Under the pieces are notes generated by a model. It searched no databases. It was not told the DNA's origin and saw only the letters and a program-made list of their open reading frames with translations. Of a stretch of 27,920 nucleotides of DNA, positions 20,219 through 27,920 are shown piece by piece (within the stretch, counting starts at the first letter, position 1; each line of letters opens with the position of its first letter). The stretch comes from Bolinopsis microptera (lineage: Eukaryota > Ctenophora > Tentaculata > Lobata > Bolinopsidae): the NCBI RefSeq assembly GCF_026151205.1, contig NW_026971855.1, forward strand, positions 1 through 27,920, given 5' to 3'. A program made the position numbers and the translations under genes.

Positions 20219-20366
20219 ATGGGTAACTTTTTGAGCAACATAGTGCATCTTTTTAAAGGGGTCCCCGACGCTAAACTCCTGATGTTGGGACTGGACGCTG
20301 CCGGGAAGTCAAGTATTTTGTACCAGCTTAAACTTAACAGATTCATTGGGACCGTCCCAACCGTTG
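20219..20366 (+). CDS. Arf family GTPase, alternative first exon 1a (divergent)
   Basis: Encodes residues 1-49 plus the first base of codon 50. It begins MGNFLSNIVHLFKG, with Gly2 available for N-myristoylation and an amphipathic helix. Then come DAKLLMLGLDAAGKSSILYQ with the P-loop GLDAAGKS, and half of switch I (GTVPTVG), which keeps the Mg-binding threonine. The exon ends gttg|gtatgt, a good donor in phase 1, and no exon 2 occurs before the next first exon. Compared with exons 1b and 1c it lacks the conserved KKEMRI block and has S for T in the P-loop and N-R-F-I-G for G-E-I-V-T. Joined to the common exons it would give a 181-residue Arf with a hybrid nucleotide site. It could instead be an Arl-type paralogue that lost its own 3' exons. 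No stop or splice defect is seen. Confidence 0.8.
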
Positions 20367-20409
20367 GTATGTCTGGAATGTGTTGTTTTGTGTGTAAGTT
20401 GTTTTGTGA

Positions 20410-20520
20410 AGCTCGTGTCACGTGTGGTGATGTGGCTTGTCACGTGGTGATGTGACGTGTCACGTGTGGTGATGTGGCGTGTCACGTGTGGTGATGTGAT
20501 GTGACACGTGTGGTGATGTT
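20410..20520 (+). repeat. E-box minisatellite between Arf exons 1a and 1b
   Basis: About five imperfect 21-22-bp units of (t)cacgtgtggtgatgtggcgtg. Each holds CACGTG (20419, 20441, 20461, 20483, 20505). It sits about 50 bp after the exon 1a donor and about 260 bp before the exon 1b start, so it is both intronic for 1a and promoter-proximal for 1b. Confidence 0.85.
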
Positions 20521-20770
20521 GTGTGATGTTTTATACTCGTCACTCACTTCACCAGTAATCCAATCCTTTCATTGACACTAATCACCACATCCGATTAATG
20601 TATAAAATTGGTTACAATACTTTTACCGGACACACACCGACCTAACAAAGACAAATGAATCTAACTCTATTCTGACGAACTCAACACCTCATCTCGGAAT
20701 GACCACGACTCTACAACTTGATATAATGTTACCTAATTAAACAATTAACACATTATCTAATTGATAGTAG

Positions 20771-23200
<2,430 letters not shown>

Positions 23201-23227
23201 GTAATAATGTTTCAACCAGACACTCAA

Positions 23228-23302
23228 CTACACACATACTACACACGTACTACACACATACTACACACATACTACACACATACTACACACATACTACACA
23301 CG
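23228..23302 (+). repeat. 11-bp minisatellite in Arf intron
   Basis: About seven units of tactacacaca (with cgtac/catac variation) run from 23228 to 23302. Confidence 0.85.
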
Positions 23303-23466
23303 TCTCATTTCAATTACACGTCAAATATACACCGTGTCGAGTGTGTCGCCCCCCTCATACCAGCGTTACACAGGGGTTACACACCTGGTTTTGTGTCCCA
23401 TAATTGTGTCCCATTGTTAACAATCAACACTTGTTATTAGATCTGATAACAGTTGTTATAAGATGT

Positions 23467-23560
23467 ATATGTGACTATTGTAACTGATGTGACTATGTAT
23501 GTGACTATTGTAACTGTTGTGACTATGTATGTGACTATTGTGTGTGTTTGTGTGAATATC
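23467..23560 (+). repeat. 30-bp tandem repeat in Arf intron
   Basis: About 2.5 units of tatgtgactattgtaactg followed by (a/t)tgtgactatg, leading into a short TG-rich run. It is non-coding. Confidence 0.75.
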
Positions 23561-23703
23561 GTTAGTTACCAGTTAGTTGTAAAATAGAACTCCAGCGGGT
23601 ACTAGCTACTAGATGTGAAGATTAAATGTACAGTCTCAATAATTGAGGGATTGAAATGTGAAATCCAGAATTTTCTGGGTTAAATGGACTACCTTATACG
23701 TTT

Positions 23704-24035
23704 GGGGGGGGGGGTACCAATGGCATAAAATGGCATAAATGGCATACGTTTTATGGCATAAATGGAAATTTTTATTGGCCAATTCTCCATTTATGCCATG
23801 AATTTAGGTCTTCATATTTGACTTTAAATTCGCAAATTATTATTAGTACTTGAATAAGAGACATGTTTCATGCTTTATAACGCTTGGAATGATCGTTAAA
23901 GATTCATATGACAAATAAAGAAAATAGAAATGTATTATATCAAAAATGGCATAAATGGCATATGTTTTATGGCATAAATGGAAATTTTTATTGGCCAATT
24001 CTCCATTATGCCATTTATGCCATTGGTACCCCCCC
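23704..24035. mobile_element. hAT-like foldback MITE with 8-bp target-site duplication
   Basis: A 332-bp element whose ends are gggggggtaccaatggcata (left, after an 11-G run) and the inverse tatgccattggtaccccccc (right). It is flanked by ATACGTTT at 23696-23703 and 24036-24043. Inside, a block of about 72-80 bp (23728-23799 and 23943-24022) is directly repeated. Each copy carries the perfect inverted pair atggcataaatgga/tccatttatgccat around aatttttattggccaattc. 8-bp duplications fit hAT elements; the TIR is not a classic hAT sequence. There is no transposase. Confidence 0.85.
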
Positions 24036-24043
24036 ATACGTTT

Positions 24044-25405
<1,362 letters not shown>

Positions 25406-25589
25406 TAAAGATTCAGTTTCGTTTAAAACTAAACTCGTCAATGAAAGATCAGTTTTCAGTATCATGAAAACTGTACTTTAGGAACTTCGGTGAGGTGGAA
25501 AATATTTAAATATACATATCACAAAATAGCACTGATTTGTCTAATTTGGTGTCCAATATTCAGGGTGAAACTTACATTTCTTGCCCCAG

Positions 25590-25714
25590 GTTTGATATTT
25601 GTGATAGACAGTAACGATCGAGAGCGTATAGGTGAAGCTCGGGAAGAACTCGGCAAAATGTTGAACGAAGACGAACTTAGGGACGCTGTACTTCTTTGCT
25701 TCGCCAACAAACAG
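25590..25714 (+). CDS. ARF1: Arf common exon 3
   Basis: The acceptor ttgccccag and the donor cag|gtacct bound 125 nt, phase 1 to phase 0. It encodes [34 protein letters not shown] and LLCFANKQ, which includes the NKxD guanine-specificity motif (the Asp is supplied by exon 4). Cys replaces the usual Val in LLVFANKQ. An upstream AG (attcag, 25562) could act as an alternative acceptor but would break the conserved reading. Confidence 0.97.
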
Positions 25715-26571
25715 GTACCTGTTTATTTTGTAACAACTAGCTATCCTGAGCGAGTGTACTAAGTATTTGTGTGTAGTTGATGTGGACGAGATTGACACGT
25801 GTAAGAAAATCGATGAAACTTGTATTTTGTACAAATGTATATAGAGCTGTGTAAAGTTGAACACCTGTGGTATTGTGGGTCAGGATGTCGCAGGTACTAT
25901 TAAAGGCTTGTGTCAGTCAACATATGGGGACTAATCGAGGGCGTCGACCGTCTCCTGCGTAGTGTTTACGTAGTCGGCCGGTCTCGATTTTATAAAACGG
26001 TCTTCTTTCATTGTCGTTGCGCTGGATAAATTGTATATCATCAGCATTTACGGTTTCGCGCGCAGAGGAAATTAAGCCGCGCGTTTCGCCAACTCATCAC
26101 TGCGTACGTCATTTTCAATGGCAACTAGCAGTGTCATTTTAAAATTCGTGGCAGCTTGAATTTAAAGATCGATTTCCGCGTAAGCTTAGATCACTTAAAG
26201 TTTCTAATGAATATGTGTGTAGACTTTAGAGACTCTCACAAACTTAAACGCTGTGCTAACTCCTCGGTGTGCATATTAAATCTCCCAAACATTCATTTAT
26301 CACACGTCAACGTTCTTGTGTCAGATCGAATTACATAATTTTGTTCTCTGGATCCACTGAATGTTCCGTGTCCACTAATTATATGGTTACTACCGTGGTT
26401 ACTGTGGTTACTGCCGCCAAACTACCACCATATCTAAGAAGTTGTATCAAGACTTATCTCCAAGATATCGCACTATTACAGCCTGTAACCTCAAAACAGA
26501 CAAGCTTCAGTAATAACCTTTAATCACTGTGAATGGGAATTAAACACATGACTTAACAAGACAATCTTCAG
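25715..26571. other. Arf intron 3
   Basis: An 857-bp intron between gtacct and tcttcag. Open frames here (for example 26269-26523) carry no recognisable motif. A CG-rich patch (gtcgaccgtctcctgcg..gtcggccgg, 25940-25981, and gcgcgc at 26057-26062) recalls the GC-rich repeats further left but does not match them. Confidence 0.5.
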
Positions 26572-26733
26572 GATCTGCCTAACGCTATGAACGCTGCTGA
26601 AGTGACAGACAAGCTGGGACTCCATGCTCTCAGGAACCGAACATGGTACATCCAAGCCACATGCGCTACCAGTGGGGACGGACTATACGAGGGCCTCGAC
26701 TGGCTGTCAAATCAGCTCAAAAACAAGAACTAA
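26572..26733 (+). CDS. ARF1: Arf common exon 4 (C-terminus)
   Basis: Begins after tcttcag and encodes [39 protein letters not shown] and [14 protein letters not shown], then TAA at 26731-26733. The [15 protein letters not shown] region is the G5 SAK-type loop and C-terminal helix of Arf. Exons 1b+2+3+4 sum to 546 nt (181 codons plus stop), so no exon is missing. Confidence 0.97.
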   Translation, partial: DLPNAMNAAEVTDKLGLHALRNRTWYIQATCATSGDGLYEGLDWLSNQLKNKN

Positions 26734-27441
26734 ACCTGACTGACTCCTCCTGCCTCCATCGCGCACGTCCCCCTATATTATTGAATGTGGAACTGTGTTT
26801 TCAGAAAAGAGCGAATGTTTGTAGTATGGCATGGACTTTTTATATGCTGCATGAGATCGAGCGATATGCTCCTACTACATGAGCCAGAACAGGAAGCCTC
26901 TTTTCTGAACGCCCCGTAGTGGTCTTTGTTCAATGTGTATAATAATTTAAAATTGTGTAAAGAATATGAGAAAATCCTTAATATGAAGTAAATTTAACGA
27001 TTTATTATTTCAAGTATAGATTGTTAAAAACCATAACAATGGTCTGAAGAACGTGGTCCAAATTCTTTGCCAATTTTTCCCCTCAAAATATCGAGTTTAC
27101 TGCACAATTATTTGCTTTTTATGTTTAATTATTTTTCCGTAGGACCATAGTTAATTTGGCTAGTCCACTTTAATGACTGAAAGCAATGAAAGCAACTCAA
27201 TTGTTTGATCTGAATATATCTAATATATAAATTTGATTTTTTGAAAACATCATATTTTATTGCTTTAAATATTTGTTTAAATAATAATGAAATGAAGCAG
27301 ATACTTCTCAACGGTCGATTCTAATCCTGTCTGAAAATTAAAGTGTATACCTCAATCGAATATCACAAGTATCGATGATCGTTGTTGACCGATAGATTAA
27401 ACAATTGATAAATTGTAATATAAACGTTTCATATTAGCAGG
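26734..27441. other. Arf 3' UTR and SUCLG2 upstream region
   Basis: No further gene. No clear AATAAA follows the Arf stop within 600 nt; an ATTAAA variant lies at 27337-27342. The acceptor-like tttcatattagcag at 27427-27440 ends one base before the SUCLG2 ATG. Confidence 0.4.
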
Positions 27442-27510
27442 ATGGCGACCTCCTTACTCCGGAGAACTAGATGTCTCCAACCTTGCCTAGCACGGTGCCT
27501 TAACTTGCAG
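27442..27510 (+). CDS. SUCLG2: Succinyl-CoA ligase beta subunit, exon 1 (mitochondrial targeting peptide)
   Basis: 23 codons: MATSLLRRTRCLQPCLARCL followed by NLQ, phase 0. Four arginines, no acidic residues and hydrophobic spacing make a typical mitochondrial presequence. The LNLQ at the end runs into EYQSK of the next exon, reconstituting the LNLQEYQSK block at the start of the mature GDP-forming beta subunit. The donor is gcag|gttcgt, a non-consensus GT (GTTCGT instead of GTRAGT), but retaining the sequence would give a stop six codons later. The ATG is one base after an AG acceptor-like site (27439-27440). Confidence 0.8.
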
Positions 27511-27795
27511 GTTCGTTTGCCGTTTAAGTAATTATAAGATCATTGTACACAATATACGTGTTAAATTGCACTGAAGACACGTGTCATAACGCACAGACAC
27601 GTGTCATAGTGCGCGTGCGCAAGACAATAATGAACTACCCATGTTATTCATGTACCGTAAATCTAGTTTCTTGATTCGCAAAGTAGTAACCTTATAATAT
27701 CCTGGATATTCTGCACCTGGTTTTAATTTAACTAATGTCTTAAAAGAAATAGCAGACATGGCTAGTACCAGTAAGTTTTCATGTTTCTTCTCCAG

Positions 27796-27920
27796 GAGTA
27801 CCAGAGTAAAGGCCTAATGGACAAGTACGGAGTGACAATCCAGCCTTTCCTGGTCGCTAAATCCGGGCCAGACGCTGCAGAGAAAGCTCACATCATGTTA
27901 AATGAACGTGGAGCAAATGA
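27796..27920 (+). CDS. SUCLG2: Succinyl-CoA ligase beta subunit, exon 2 (partial, runs off window)
   Basis: After the acceptor ttcttctccag the exon reads EYQSKGLMDKYGVTIQPFLV and then AKSGPDAAEKAHIMLNERGA, and is open to the window edge. This is the N-terminal start of the ATP-grasp domain of succinyl-CoA synthetase beta, which with the alpha subunit catalyses the substrate-level phosphorylation step of the TCA cycle in the mitochondrial matrix. LNLQEYQSK favours the GTP-type SUCLG2 over SUCLA2 (LSLHEY type). The catalytic and nucleotide-specifying residues lie beyond the window, so the specificity call is tentative. Confidence 0.82.

Noticed and set aside
20182-20421. Minus-strand open frame opposite Arf exon 1a
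   Set aside because: Shadow of exon 1a; the plus strand has the conserved P-loop and a good splice donor.
25541-25864. Minus-strand 107-residue open frame over Arf exon 3
   Set aside because: Shadow of exon 3 and its introns, with no family resemblance.

Overview
This is a metazoan nuclear genome window. Genes are split by GT-AG introns, the non-coding DNA is AT-rich, and it carries non-LTR retrotransposons, foldback DNA elements and a satellite array. The protein-coding genes are standard animal housekeeping genes. The phylum cannot be fixed from sequence alone. Splice-acceptor-like sites lie 1-9 nt before two start codons, which would fit a lineage with spliced-leader trans-splicing (some cnidarians, flatworms, sponges and others), but this is inference.

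Layout. (i) 1-5580, minus strand: a degenerate non-LTR (LINE) retrotransposon split by a second, CR1/Jockey-like LINE (about 525-3930). The inner element has a (TTTTAC)n 3' tail and three in-frame stops. (ii) 5580-9940: an island of small DNA elements. It holds an element with 79-bp terminal inverted repeats that is itself interrupted by a 121-bp foldback insert, several copies of a striking triple-hairpin motif, and short GC-rich elements with recognisable target-site duplications. (iii) 9944-14675: a 52-bp satellite, exactly 91 units by counting, with no length change and sparse variants mostly spaced in multiples of five units. (iv) 14676-18460: gene-poor DNA with more of the same GC-rich repeats, a possible tRNA-like SINE fragment and a pogo-like MITE.

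(v) 18468-27920, plus strand: three housekeeping genes. SSR3 (TRAP-gamma, ER translocon) is an intact single exon. Next is an ADP-ribosylation factor (Arf) locus of unusual design. Three complete first exons, each with its own start codon, myristoylation glycine, P-loop, half of switch I and a phase-1 splice donor, lie in tandem at 20219, 20780 and 22158. They precede a single set of exons 2-4 (25230-26733). Splicing 20780 or 22158 to the common exons gives a 181- or 180-residue canonical Arf; the 20219 exon would give a 181-residue Arf with a divergent N-terminal quarter. Last is the start of SUCLG2 (succinyl-CoA ligase beta subunit), which runs off the window.

The Arf locus is the most interesting biology here: an apparent set of mutually exclusive, promoter-driven first exons that swaps the membrane-binding helix, P-loop and part of switch I onto a constant GTPase body. 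SSR3 acts in ER translocation, Arf in Golgi/vesicle traffic and SUCLG2 in the mitochondrial TCA cycle. Nothing suggests that they are functionally linked beyond being constitutively needed.
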